Source: Myxococcales bacterium | GTDB lineage: Bacteria > Myxococcota_A > Polyangia > Haliangiales > Haliangiaceae | Reading direction: 5' to 3' | DNA: 64,000 nt | NCBI GenBank assembly: GCA_016706545.1 | Contig: JADJJK010000005.1 | Coordinates: 124,001 to 188,000 of the forward strand | Part shown: positions 37,019 to 45,766 of the stretch, in pieces | Layout: every line of letters begins with the position of its first letter | How positions within the stretch are numbered: position 1 is the first letter of the stretch | Made by a program: the position numbers and the translations under genes | Notes under the pieces: model-generated | What the model saw: only the letters and a program-made list of their open reading frames with translations | Told to the model about the DNA's origin: nothing | The model's database searches: none

Positions 37019-38608
37019 TCACGCTGCGGTGACCCGCATCACCTCGCGCGTGGTGGTGACCCCGGCGAGCCAGAGCCGGAGCGCGTGAAAGCGCATGCTG
37101 CGAAAGCCGATGCTGGCGGCGTGCTGCGAGAGCTCCTGGGCGCTGGCGTTGCGGCCGATGAGCTGGCGCATCGGGTCGTCGATCGTGAGGACCTCGCGCA
37201 CGGCGACGCGGCCGAGCAGCCCGCTGCCGTGGCAGGCGACGCAGCCGCGGCCGCGCGCGACCGCGAAGCCGGCGGGCAAGGCCGGCAGCCCCAGCAGGTC
37301 CAGCTCCTGGCGATCGGGCGCATAGCCCTCCGAGCACTCCGCGCACACCTTGCGCATCAGCCGCTGCGCCACCACGCCCAGCAGCGTGGGCGCGATCAGA
37401 AACGGCGCGACGCCGATCTCCGCGAGGCGCAGCACCGCGCCGACCGCGTCGTTGGTGTGCAGCGAGCTAAGGACGAGGTGCCCGGTCAACGCCGCCTCCG
37501 CGGCGAGCGAGCCGGTCTCCTGATCGCGGATCTCGCCGACCAGGATGACGTCCGGGTCCTGGCGCAGGATGGAGCGCAGCGCGCCCGCGAAGGTCAGGCC
37601 CCGGCGTGGATTGATGGGCACCTGGTTTATCCCCGGGAGCTGATACTCCACCGGGTCCTCGATGGTGACGATGTTGATGTCCGGACTGCGGATGGCGTTG
37701 AGCGCCGCGTACAGGGTGGTGCTCTTGCCTGATCCGGTGGGGCCGGTCACCAGCACCAGGCCGTGCGGCGACTGCATCATGCGCATCAGCGAGCCCAGGA
37801 GCTGGGTCTCGAAGCCGAGCGCCGCCAGCGGCAGGGCCGACCGCTGGTTGTCGAGGATGCGGCACACCACCTTCTCGCCGAAGTAGGTGGGCAACACGGA
37901 GACGCGCAGATCGATCGTGCCGCCGGGCAGCTTGATCCGCCCGTCTTGCGGAACGTGCCTGATCGCGATGTCGAGGTTGGCGAGGACCTTGATGCGCGAC
38001 ACGATGGCGGGATGCAGCTCGATGGGGTGGGTCTCGACCTGGCGCAGCACTCCATCGACGCGGAACCGCATCACGGTGAAGCGATCGGTGGCCTCGACGT
38101 GGATGTCGCTCGCGCGTTGCGCGACCGCGGCGGTGAACAGGTTCTGGACGATGCCGGAGGCCTCGGCCAGCTCCTCCTTGGTCACGTTGACGTCGTTGTC
38201 GATGCTCGGCTGGGGGCGCGCCTCGTACAGGCGGCGCTGGGCGCGCTGGATCTCCGAGGGAGTGGACACCACCAGCACCACGGAGCGCTTGAGCTCGCGG
38301 GCGAGCCAGTCAAAGAGCTCGAGGGCCGACGGGTCACACACCGCCAGCGTGAGCTCTTGCGGGCTGCCGAACACCGGGACCACGCGCTGCTGCTCGGCCA
38401 GCCCCTGCGGGACGAGCTGGGCCAGCTCCGGCGACGGATCGACGGAATCCAGCGGCAGCCGGGGCAACTGGAACTGGGCCGCGACCTTCTCTGCGAACTG
38501 CTCCAGCGTGCCACAGCCGACCTGGGTGAGGCTGGCCGCGGACAGCGAGCGATCGCGGAGCATGGCGACGGTGATGCGAGCCGTCGCAGGGCGAGCGCTC
38601 GCCGTCAC
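37019..38608 (-). CDS. GspE/PilB-family secretion or pilus ATPase
   Basis: The protein has 529 residues. It has an N-terminal GspE/PilB-N domain (about 10-130), then the T2SSE ATPase core with Asp box RASDIHVEA near 166-173, Walker A GPTGSGKST (289-297), His box and Walker B DPDVILVGEIRD (351-362), plus the zinc tetracysteine C422/C425/C456/C459. Such hexameric ATPases power type II secretion or type IV pilus extension. No other gsp or pil gene is nearby. It starts with GTG overlapping the zinc-ribbon gene stop, which itself overlaps the receiver gene stop, so the three are one operon and may form a regulated solitary ATPase unit. Confidence 0.92.
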   Translation of the reverse strand: MTASARPATARITVAMLRDRSLSAASLTQVGCGTLEQFAEKVAAQFQLPRLPLDSVDPSPELAQLVPQGLAEQQRVVPVFGSPQELTLAVCDPSALELFDWLARELKRSVVLVVSTPSEIQRAQRRLYEARPQPSIDNDVNVTKEELAEASGIVQNLFTAAVAQRASDIHVEATDRFTVMRFRVDGVLRQVETHPIELHPAIVSRIKVLANLDIAIRHVPQDGRIKLPGGTIDLRVSVLPTYFGEKVVCRILDNQRSALPLAALGFETQLLGSLMRMMQSPHGLVLVTGPTGSGKSTTLYAALNAIRSPDINIVTIEDPVEYQLPGINQVPINPRRGLTFAGALRSILRQDPDVILVGEIRDQETGSLAAEAALTGHLVLSSLHTNDAVGAVLRLAEIGVAPFLIAPTLLGVVAQRLMRKVCAECSEGYAPDRQELDLLGLPALPAGFAVARGRGCVACHGSGLLGRVAVREVLTIDDPMRQLIGRNASAQELSQHAASIGFRSMRFHALRLWLAGVTTTREVMRVTAA

Positions 38609-39015
38609 GGCGGTCCTCCAAAGAGGCGATCCAGATCGTCCTGCGTGATGCCGGAGGAAGGCAGGTGGCCATCACGCGGCGCGGGGACCAGCGGTCGCAG
38701 GAGCTCCGCGAGCTCGCCAAGCTCTGGCGTGGCGGTGCTGGCGGCGGTCAACCCGGCGAGGCCGGCGGCGGGACCCGCGGCATGCGCGGCGGGGACGGCA
38801 GGGCCGGCTTCGAGCGCGCGGTCGTCGTGCGGCGGTCGGCTGCTCTCCAGCAGGCTGCCGCAGCCGCCGCAGTAACGATCTCCTCGGTCATTCACGAACA
38901 AGCAGCCGCGGCAGACCGGCTGCAATAGCGCGCCACAGGCCCGGCAGTACCCGCGGTGCGCGTGGTTGCTGGTCTGGCAGGCGGTACAGCTCAGCGTCGC
39001 CGGCGTCCGGGTCAC
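38605..39015 (-). CDS. Double zinc-ribbon protein
   Basis: The protein has 136 residues from a GTG whose bases overlap the stop of the receiver gene (GTGA). Four CxxC knuckles at C10/C13, C24/C27, C35/C38 and C49/C52 make two zinc ribbons of the DZR type. The remaining 85 residues are Ala/Pro-rich and end with an acidic amphipathic helix SSGITQDDLDRLFGGPP. That tail resembles the short docking motif seen at the ends of some pilus/chemotaxis-associated proteins (xxDDIDxLF), so it may recruit a partner. It overlaps the ATPase gene by 4 bp. An adaptor role between receiver and ATPase is inferred. Confidence 0.7.
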   Translation of the reverse strand: MTRTPATLSCTACQTSNHAHRGYCRACGALLQPVCRGCLFVNDRGDRYCGGCGSLLESSRPPHDDRALEAGPAVPAAHAAGPAAGLAGLTAASTATPELGELAELLRPLVPAPRDGHLPSSGITQDDLDRLFGGPP

Positions 39016-39392
39016 TGGGGTCTCTCGCGGGCGCGCTCGACCGCGGCGCGATAGATCTTCGCGGCGTGCGCGGGGTTGAAGGGCTTGAGCAGGTAGTAGC
39101 TGACGCCGGCCTTCTGGCACGCCAGGATCTGGTCGCGCGCGGCCATGGAGGTACACATCACCACCACCGCCTGCGGGTGACGGCCCAGGAGGTCGATCGC
39201 GGCGGCCGCACCGTCGCGCCCAGGCATCACGATGTCCAGGCTGACCAGATCGGGGCGATGTCGCTCGTAGAGCGCCACGAGGTCGTCCGCGGAGTCGGCC
39301 TCCGCGGTGACCTCGAAGCCGGCCCACTTCAGAACTTGCCGGATCTGCCCCCGCATGATGGAGGAGTCGTCAATGATGATGGCAGACGGCAT
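39012..39392 (-). CDS. CheY-like stand-alone response regulator
   Basis: The protein has 126 residues, a single receiver domain: acidic pair D8/D9, phospho-acceptor D53 in LVSLDIVMPGRDG, CTSM with T81 or S82 as switch residue, and K103 in YYLLKPF. There is no output domain, so it signals by protein-protein contact, as CheY does. It is the first gene of the overlapping operon with the zinc-ribbon protein and GspE/PilB-type ATPase and may control pilus or secretion motor activity. No cognate kinase is in the window. Confidence 0.92.
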   Translation of the reverse strand: MPSAIIIDDSSIMRGQIRQVLKWAGFEVTAEADSADDLVALYERHRPDLVSLDIVMPGRDGAAAAIDLLGRHPQAVVVMCTSMAARDQILACQKAGVSYYLLKPFNPAHAAKIYRAAVERARERPQ

Positions 39393-39510
39393 CCTCTCGG
39401 TCGTTCGGCCGAACGGCGCGAGCGTGAATGAGCCTCCCAGGCGGCGAGCGAGGCGAGCGGCGCGAGGCGCGGCGGGGCGGCGTCCTGGCCCGGCGTATCA
39501 GATGAGTACG

Positions 39511-39608
39511 TGCGTCGTCGCGCTCGGCGGTGTGCCCGTCGTCGCGCTCGGCGGTGCGCTCGTCGTCACGCCCGGCGGTGCGCTCGTCGTCACGCCCGGC
39601 GGTGCGAG
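39511..39608. repeat. Four tandem copies of a 24-bp unit
   Basis: The units have the form (T/C)CGTCGTC(G/A)CGC(T/C)CGGCGGTGYGC and follow one another without gaps just downstream of the yebC stop. The first two carry GCGCTCG, the last two ACGCCCG, so they arose by two rounds of duplication. Confidence 0.85.
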
Positions 39609-39612
39609 GTCG

Positions 39613-40335
39613 CTACGCCAGGTTGGTGAACACGTTCTGGACGTCGTCGTCTTCTTCGAGCGCGGCCACCAGCTCCATGACCTCGTTGAGCTTGTCATCG
39701 GGCAGCTCGGTGAGGTTCTGGGGCATGTACTCGGACTCGGTGGAGATGAGGGTCAGCTTGCGCGCCTCGATGGCGGTCTGCATGGTGCCAAAGTCGTTGA
39801 AGGCACAACGCACGATGAGCAAGGGCGCGCCCTTGTCGCTCTCGCCGTGCTCCAGCGCGACCAGGCCGTGATCGATGAGCTCGAGCTCCAGGGTGTCCGC
39901 GTCCACGCCCTCTGGATTCAGGCGAAACACGCCCTGGCGCTGGAACATGAACGCGACGCTGCCGCTGGTGCCCATGTTGCCGCCGTTGGCCTTGAAGGCG
40001 TGGCGCACGTTGGCGACGGTGCGGGTGACGTTGTCAGTGGCCGCCTCCACCAGCACCGGGATGCCGTGCGGCGCGTAGCCCTCGTACAAGATGATGTCGT
40101 AGTCAGCGGCGCCCTGGCCGCTGGCCTTCTTGATGGCCGTCTCGACCTTGTCCTTGGGCATGTTGACGGCGCGCGCGTTCTGCAGCGCACGCCGCAAGGC
40201 CGGATTGCCGTCCGGGCTCGTCCCGCCGTTCTTGACGGCGATGGCGATGTCCTTGTTGATCTTGGTGAACTGCTTCGCCACGCGGTCCATGCGGGCGAAG
40301 ATGGTGGTCTTTCGTTTTTCGAAGGCGCGACCCAC
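39613..40335 (-). CDS. yebC: YebC/PmpR-family protein
   Basis: The protein has 240 residues from a GTG (MGRAFEKRKTTIFARMDRVA). It shows the three-domain YebC pattern: an N-terminal helical part with FTKINKDIAIAVKNGG and NPALRRALQNARAVNMPKDKV, then ILYEGYAPHGIPVLVEAATDN and NGGNMGTSGSVAFMF, and an acidic C-terminus. The family binds DNA or ribosomes, and recent work on relatives implicates it in translation of proline stretches as well as transcription control. The N-terminus GRAFEKRK differs from the classic AGHSKW, as in one well-populated subfamily. It is a single gene, divergent from yaeQ. Confidence 0.92.
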   Translation of the reverse strand: MGRAFEKRKTTIFARMDRVAKQFTKINKDIAIAVKNGGTSPDGNPALRRALQNARAVNMPKDKVETAIKKASGQGAADYDIILYEGYAPHGIPVLVEAATDNVTRTVANVRHAFKANGGNMGTSGSVAFMFQRQGVFRLNPEGVDADTLELELIDHGLVALEHGESDKGAPLLIVRCAFNDFGTMQTAIEARKLTLISTESEYMPQNLTELPDDKLNEVMELVAALEEDDDVQNVFTNLA

Positions 40336-40551
40336 GGCGGACGCTACCCTAGCAAGCTGGGCCGAGATTCGCGACAGGCCAGCGGCCCGATCGCACAACC
40401 TCGACGGGTCCCACGGCCCAGGGTGACAGAACGTCGCAAACGGCGCGAAGGTGCCGGCGGCTGCCGGCGGCGGCCCGCGGCGGCCCGCGCGGCCCGCGCG
40501 ACCGGCGCGGTCAGCGGCGCGCCAGGTCGTGGTGTCGTGGTATCCAGGGCC

Positions 40552-41100
40552 ATGGCCCTCCCAGCCGTGATCCGACGCTTCGAGCTGACCCTGGCCGACG
40601 CCGACCGCGGCGTGTTCGAGTCGCTGGACTGGCGGGTCGCGCAGCACCCCTCCGAGAGCGAGACCTACCTGGTGGCCCGGGTGCTGGCGCGCGCCCTGCA
40701 GCACGCCGAGGGCCTGGACTTCTCCAAGGGCGGCGTCTCCGACGACACCGAGCCGGCGCTGGTGCAGCGCGACCTGCGCGGCGACCTCCTGGCCTGGATC
40801 GAGATCGGCTCGCCCTCGCCAGACCGGCTGCACAAGGCCAGCAAGGCCAGCCCGCGCGTGGTCGTGTACGCATGGAAGCGCCCCGCCGACCTGGCCTTGG
40901 CCATCGCCGAGCGCCGCGTCCACCGCGCCGACGCGCTGGAGCTGTACGCCCTGGACCCTGCGTTCCTCGAGGCCGCGGCGGCCAAGCTCGACCGCAACAA
41001 CCGCTGGGACCTCTCGGTCACCGGCGGCTCGCTGTACCTCACCATCGGCGAGGCCGTGCTCGAGAGCGAGGTCGCGCGCGTCGAGGTGCCGGTGGGGTGA
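40552..41100 (+). CDS. yaeQ: YaeQ-family protein
   Basis: The protein has 182 residues starting MALPAVIRRFELTLADADRG. YaeQ hallmarks are LxxADADRGVFESLDWRVAQHPSE, LEFxKG-like LDFSKGGVSDDTEPALV, and LLAWIEIGSPSPDRLHKASK followed by VVVYAW. YaeQ has a PD-(D/E)xK nuclease-like fold; its biological role is unclear. The divergent neighbour is yebC (216 bp between starts, GC-rich with no clear promoter). Confidence 0.92.
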   Translation: MALPAVIRRFELTLADADRGVFESLDWRVAQHPSESETYLVARVLARALQHAEGLDFSKGGVSDDTEPALVQRDLRGDLLAWIEIGSPSPDRLHKASKASPRVVVYAWKRPADLALAIAERRVHRADALELYALDPAFLEAAAAKLDRNNRWDLSVTGGSLYLTIGEAVLESEVARVEVPVG

Positions 41101-41101
41101 G

Positions 41102-41446
41102 CTACAGCGGCCGTTGCTTGAGCTTCTCGAACTCGGCGGAGATGAGCGATCTCAACTGCTGAACGAGCTGCTTGGACGGCGGCACCGGCCACGGATCTTC
41201 GCCGCCGGAGGGCAAGATGACGACTCCGCCCTCGATGGCGAGCCCGGCGCCGGGTGGTGAGGCGACCGCGTACAGCCCCTCGTTGAGGGGCACGCGCTGG
41301 CGGTTGGGGCTGCTGAGCTTGGGCTGGCCGGTGAGGGCGCAGCGCACGGTGCGCAAGGTCGCCGGCGAGATCGAGGTGCAGTACCCGATCTCGCCCGGGA
41401 AGAAGGACGCGCGCACCAGGGCGATGGATCGCGAGCGCAAGGTCAC
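41102..41446 (-). CDS. Hypothetical protein
   Basis: This 114-residue frame (GTG start) ends 2 bp from the yaeQ stop. It has no signal peptide, membrane segment or recognised motif. The middle (GLYAVASPPGAGLAIEGGVV) could be a beta region and the end (KQLVQQLRSLISAEFEKLK) a helix, which gives it a more protein-like look than the opposing frame. I cannot assign a function, and it may not be a gene. Confidence 0.42.
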   Translation of the reverse strand: MTLRSRSIALVRASFFPGEIGYCTSISPATLRTVRCALTGQPKLSSPNRQRVPLNEGLYAVASPPGAGLAIEGGVVILPSGGEDPWPVPPSKQLVQQLRSLISAEFEKLKQRPL

Positions 41447-41493
41447 GCCGCCCCAGCAGCGGCCGTGACACCGCCAACCTGGCCGCCGCAGCG

Positions 41494-42060
41494 CTAGCTG
41501 TCGAGCTGGATCCCTTCGTAGATCTCGTCCACGGTGAACGTGACCTCGGGGGTCTCGAGCGCGACCTGCTCGCCGGCGCGGAACTCTCGCTCGGTAAAGC
41601 CGTGCGCCGCGCGCTGCACCAGCGTGATCGCGCGGGTCCGGTGGGAGACGAGCAGCACGGCGCGCAAAGAGGGGAGCTGCTTGTAGTGGCTGAGCTTGTC
41701 GCCGCGATCGTAGTCCTCGGTGGATCTACTGGTGACCTCGACGAGCAAGGTCGGGTTGGTCACGGCGTTGCTGTCCAGGCTGGACACGCGCAGCTCCCCG
41801 CAGATGACCGAGGCATCGGGGAACGTGCTCAGATCTGATGCCTCGATCCGTACCTTCATATCCGAGGTGGCAACACGGCAGGTCCTCGGCAGCACCCGGT
41901 GCAGCGCCACGATGATCGCGGCGCTGAGCTGGGCGTGCGCGGGAGTTCCCCCTGCCATCGCATAGATCACACCGTCGCAGTACTCGAGCTTGAGATCGCT
42001 CAGCTCCAGCGAGCGCAGGTAGTCCGCGTAGTCATAGTGCAGCCGCTTCGCCGTACTCAT
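41494..42060 (-). CDS. Uma2-family (DUF820) putative endonuclease
   Basis: The protein has 188 residues (MSTAKRLHYDYADYLRSLEL). It carries the Uma2/DUF820 PD-(D/E)xK-like core: YCDGVIYAMAGGTPAHAQL, DMKVRI, PDASVICG, NPTLLVEVTSRSTEDYDRGDKLSHYKQLPSL, with the Asp/Glu-x-(Glu) and the downstream Lys. Uma2 genes are expanded in cyanobacteria and myxobacteria; some are mobile-like solitary genes of unknown role. No neighbour suggests a partner. Confidence 0.9.
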   Translation of the reverse strand: MSTAKRLHYDYADYLRSLELSDLKLEYCDGVIYAMAGGTPAHAQLSAAIIVALHRVLPRTCRVATSDMKVRIEASDLSTFPDASVICGELRVSSLDSNAVTNPTLLVEVTSRSTEDYDRGDKLSHYKQLPSLRAVLLVSHRTRAITLVQRAAHGFTEREFRAGEQVALETPEVTFTVDEIYEGIQLDS

Positions 42061-42198
42061 GGCTCTGCATGCTACCTCGCCTTGCCGGTGGAGGGTACGT
42101 GGAACCTTCCACGCTGGCGTCACCCTCGCGATGCCTGCAGCATAGCCGGCGCCATCGTGCGAGCCACGCGGCACGTGGGCGCACCTCCGGCGCGCCGG

Positions 42199-43749
42199 CT
42201 ACCTCGCGTTGACGCGGCCGACGTTGAGGTTGAGGCCGGTCGACGTCTGGAGGACGTAGATGAAGTACATCGTGGTGACGCCGGCGCGGACGGACAGGGA
42301 GGGCTCGCCGATGGCGATGACGCCGCCGACGCGGGTGGTGGGCTCGGCGGCGAGCTCGAGGCGCTCGGGGCCCCAGGTGGAGGCGAGGGCGGGGTTGCCG
42401 CCGGGGGCGCGGGCGGAGGAGCGAATGGTGCTCTGGTCTGCGGCGAAGTAGAGGCGACCGCCATGCACGTACGGCTGGGTCTCCTTGCGCGCGGGGGTGG
42501 ACAGCGCGACCTTGACCGGGGTGGCGAGGGTGGCGGTGCCCACCGCGTTGCCGGCGGCGAAGAAGAGGTCCTCGGCCTCGTTCTCGGAGTCGAACCAGAG
42601 GCCGTCGCTGGAGACCGCGGGGTTGCCCTGCTGGCCGGCGTTGGTGGGCAGCGGCACGGATGCCGGGAAGCGGTCGGTCACCGGGCGGCCCTGCGCGTCC
42701 ACCGAGAAGGTGCCCAGGATGTTGTCGACGCCGAGGGTGACGGGGTTGTGATACAGGTCGTTGAGGGTGGAGGGGCCGTAGTCGCCGCGCACGTTGCGCA
42801 GATCATCATAGGCAAACGCCAGCGTCGCGGCGGTGCCAGTTGGCGAGCCGACGAAGGTGTAGCCAAACGGGGTGCTGATGCCGTTGGCGCTGAAGGTGAT
42901 GAGGAAGGGCTGCGCAAACGAGCCATCGGCCTGGCGACGAAAGCCGTAGCCGGCGAGCGGGGCCAGCGCCACGGGCAGGTCGACGCCGTCGGGCATGTCG
43001 TAGCCGATGCTGGGGGCCTCGTCGTGGATCACCGTCGACGAGATCACGCGGTTGGCGCCCGGCATGCGCGGGCGGTAGTTGCCGGTGACGGGGCCCAGCG
43101 AGTTGTTGCAGTGCGGCGCGGCGGGGTTGAGCTGGGTGGTGGGCGTGGCGCCGCAGGTGCCGAAGATGCAGCAGATCATGTCCACCGGGGAGTAGTCCGA
43201 GACCAGCAGCCACTCGCCATCGGGGCTGACCTCGGCGGAGTCTTCGTACCCGGCGGTGTTGACCAGGCCGGGCACGGGCTCGGGCTGGTTCCAGTGCGGG
43301 CCGAGATCTGGAAGCGTCAACGCGGTCTTGTTGACCACGCGCCCGCCGCCAGCGACGCGGACGCGGACGTGGCCAGAGGGCTGATGCGGCAACACGTAGG
43401 CCACGTAGGTCCCGGGGCTGGTCTCGGTCACGGTGCTGTAGATGCCGTCGGGGGTGGTGATGGTGACCACGGCGCCGCTGACCGGGGTGGTGCCGTTCGC
43501 CAGCTTGCTGGTCACCGCGATGATGTCGTTGCCCTCCAGTTCGACGCGGTCAAAGCCCACCAGCAGCGTGGGCAGCGCCAGGGCCAGCTCGGAGTCTGTG
43601 CTGTCGAGCTCCTCACCGTCTCCGAATCCAACATCCGAGCTGTCGGCGATCGGATCGCCCGGATCAACCGGAAGCGGATCGATCAGATCTGTTGGAGATT
43701 CCGAGTAACAGGCCACCAGCAGTGTTGAGAAAAACAGCAGATTGCGCAT
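42199..43749 (-). CDS. Large lipoprotein with propeller-like C-terminal domain
   Basis: The protein has 516 residues. A signal ends at lipobox LLVAC (C14), followed by an acidic linker. Residues about 60-140 form an Ig/CarboxypepD-like sandwich (NGTTPVSGAVVTITTPDG). The larger C-terminal part contains TolB/PD40-like pieces (YEDSAEVSPDGEWLLVSDYS, NPAVSSDGLWFDSENEAEDLFFA, ETQPYVHGGRLYFAAD) suggesting a six-blade propeller. A CCIFGTC cluster sits in the first blade. It is predicted to be surface or periplasmic; function unknown. It lies downstream of kefB on the same strand with 43 bp between. Confidence 0.7.
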   Translation of the reverse strand: MRNLLFFSTLLVACYSESPTDLIDPLPVDPGDPIADSSDVGFGDGEELDSTDSELALALPTLLVGFDRVELEGNDIIAVTSKLANGTTPVSGAVVTITTPDGIYSTVTETSPGTYVAYVLPHQPSGHVRVRVAGGGRVVNKTALTLPDLGPHWNQPEPVPGLVNTAGYEDSAEVSPDGEWLLVSDYSPVDMICCIFGTCGATPTTQLNPAAPHCNNSLGPVTGNYRPRMPGANRVISSTVIHDEAPSIGYDMPDGVDLPVALAPLAGYGFRRQADGSFAQPFLITFSANGISTPFGYTFVGSPTGTAATLAFAYDDLRNVRGDYGPSTLNDLYHNPVTLGVDNILGTFSVDAQGRPVTDRFPASVPLPTNAGQQGNPAVSSDGLWFDSENEAEDLFFAAGNAVGTATLATPVKVALSTPARKETQPYVHGGRLYFAADQSTIRSSARAPGGNPALASTWGPERLELAAEPTTRVGGVIAIGEPSLSVRAGVTTMYFIYVLQTSTGLNLNVGRVNAR

Positions 43750-43792
43750 GCCGTCACCAAGCTGCAAGGCTGGCGCCAGCTCGCACCTGCTC

Positions 43793-45766
43793 CTACTCTG
43801 GCGGCGTCGGCGCAGCGGACGGGGACGCCGCGGGCTGCGTCTCTGCCGCGGGCTGAGTCTCTGGCGCGGGCGGAGTCTCTGCCGCGGGCTGGGGCGCACC
43901 CGCGGCGCGTACCGCCTCGAGCACCTCGTCGCGCAGCGAGTCGTTGTCCCACTCGGCCTCGACCTCGCGGAAGACCTCCGGATTCTCGGCGCGCATCAGG
44001 CGCTCGGTCTCCTGCAGCATGCTGCGCGCTTGCGCGAAGTACACGCCAGCGTCGCCGCCCCACAGCGACTCGAGCTCCTGGAGGGCTCGCTCATCATGGC
44101 GGCGCCAGGCCGCGGTCATGCGCTGGGCGGTGTAGGCGCGGACGCCGAGCTGGTGCAGCGTCTCGGCCGCCATCTCCAGCGCGCTGCCCATGGTCTCGCG
44201 GAAGATGTGCTGCACGCCGGCGTGGCGCAGAGCGTAGTAGTGGGCGCGGTTGCGGGCGCGGGCGAGGATCTTCAGGTGCGGGTAGGCGCGGTGGACGTGC
44301 TCGGCGATGCGGGTGGAGGCCTCCACGTCGTCGACGGCGAGCACGAACAGGCGCGCCTTGTCACAGCCGGCGGCGTGCAAGAGCTCGGGGCGCGCGGCGT
44401 CGCCGTAGTGGACCTTGATGCCCAGGCGGCCCAGGAGCTCCACCATGTTGGGGTCGAGGTCGAGCACGGTGCTGGGGATCTGGTTGGCGCGCAAGAGGCG
44501 GCCCACCACCTGTCCAAAGCGACCAAAGCCAGCGATCACCACGGCCTCGTCCTGGTGGGTGATGTGATCAGCGGGGCGCTGGGCGGTGCTCGTGACGCGC
44601 GGCAGGATCACGCGCTCCAGCAAGATCAGGAGCAGCGGGGTGGTGACCATGGACAGCGCCACCACCGCCACCAGCGGGCTCGCCAGCTCGCTGCCGAACA
44701 CCTTCGAGGACACGCCGAAGGACAGGAGCACGAAGGCGAACTCGCCCACCTGGGACAGCGAGAACGCCAGGAGCCAGCGCGAGGGGCGGTCCAGGCCAAA
44801 GCCGCGGCCGAGCGCGTAGAGCACGGCGAGCTTGCCGGCGACCACCGCGGTGACGAGCCCGGCGATCACCGCGGGCCGGTCGCCGACGATGGCGAAGTCG
44901 ATCTGCGCGCCGACGGAGATGAAGAACAGGCCCAGCAGCAGGCCCTTGAAGGGCTCGAGGTCCGACTCCAGCTCGTGGCGGTACTCGCTCTCCGCGAGCA
45001 CGACCCCGGCGAGGAAGGTGCCCAGCGCGGGCGAGAGGCCGACGAGCTGCATGAGCAGCGCGATGCCCACGACGAGAAACAGGGTGGCCGCGGTGAAGAC
45101 CTCGCGCAGGCGGGTCTGCGCCAGCAGGCGGAAGGCGGGGCGCACGATGTAGCGGCCGGCGGCGATCAGCCCGATGACGGCGCCCAGCACCATCAACGCC
45201 TGCAGCCAGCCGGGGTGGCCGGCGTCCTTGGCGGCGGTCTGCGCCGCGCTGGTGGCCAGGAGCGGGAACACCGCGAGGATCGGGATCACGGAGATGTCCT
45301 GGAACAGCAAGATCGAGAAGGCGGACTGGCCCCCGGGGCTCTTGAGCTGGCCCTTCTCGGCCAGGCTCTGCAGCACGATGGCGGTGGAGGACATGGCCAG
45401 GATCATGCCGATGGCGAGCGCCGGCCTCCACGCCACGCCGAGCGCCAGCGCCGCCGCCGCGACGGCGACCGTGGTGCCAGCGACCTGCAGGCCGCCCAGG
45501 CCCAGGATGGGGCGGCGGAGCTGCCACAGGATGGCGGGGCGCAGCTCCAGGCCGACGAGGAAGAGCATCATCACCACGCCAAACTCGGCGAAGTGCATCA
45601 CCGAGTGGCCCTCGCCGCCGACGAGGCCCAGCGCGAAGGGACCGATGATCACGCCAGAGAGCAGGTAGCCAAGGACCGAGCCCAGGCCCAGGCGCTTGGC
45701 CAGCGGCACGCCGAGCACCGCGGCGGCGAGATAGATGAAGGCTTGCACGAGGACGCTGTCGGTCAC
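43793..45766 (-). CDS. KefB/KefC-like monovalent cation:proton antiporter (CPA2) with RCK domain
   Basis: The protein has 657 residues from GTG 45766. About 12 membrane segments (residues 1-385) include GYLLSGVIIGPF and QDISVIPILAVF, the CPA2 ion-site motif QD, then a TrkA-N/RCK domain (VVIAGFGRFGQVVGRLL, about 405-525) for nucleotide binding, and an Ala/Pro/Glu/Thr repeat tail. Kef systems export K+ under electrophile stress. The start overlaps the stop of the upstream KefF-like flavoprotein gene (GTGA), the same pairing seen in enterobacterial kefFC. Confidence 0.9.
   Translation of the reverse strand: MTDSVLVQAFIYLAAAVLGVPLAKRLGLGSVLGYLLSGVIIGPFALGLVGGEGHSVMHFAEFGVVMMLFLVGLELRPAILWQLRRPILGLGGLQVAGTTVAVAAAALALGVAWRPALAIGMILAMSSTAIVLQSLAEKGQLKSPGGQSAFSILLFQDISVIPILAVFPLLATSAAQTAAKDAGHPGWLQALMVLGAVIGLIAAGRYIVRPAFRLLAQTRLREVFTAATLFLVVGIALLMQLVGLSPALGTFLAGVVLAESEYRHELESDLEPFKGLLLGLFFISVGAQIDFAIVGDRPAVIAGLVTAVVAGKLAVLYALGRGFGLDRPSRWLLAFSLSQVGEFAFVLLSFGVSSKVFGSELASPLVAVVALSMVTTPLLLILLERVILPRVTSTAQRPADHITHQDEAVVIAGFGRFGQVVGRLLRANQIPSTVLDLDPNMVELLGRLGIKVHYGDAARPELLHAAGCDKARLFVLAVDDVEASTRIAEHVHRAYPHLKILARARNRAHYYALRHAGVQHIFRETMGSALEMAAETLHQLGVRAYTAQRMTAAWRRHDERALQELESLWGGDAGVYFAQARSMLQETERLMRAENPEVFREVEAEWDNDSLRDEVLEAVRAAGAPQPAAETPPAPETQPAAETQPAASPSAAPTPPE

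Noticed and set aside
39307..40551. Long in-frame extension upstream of yaeQ
   Set aside because: It runs through the 24-bp repeats and antisense to yebC and ends at the clear YaeQ N-terminus MALPAVIRRFEL at 40552.
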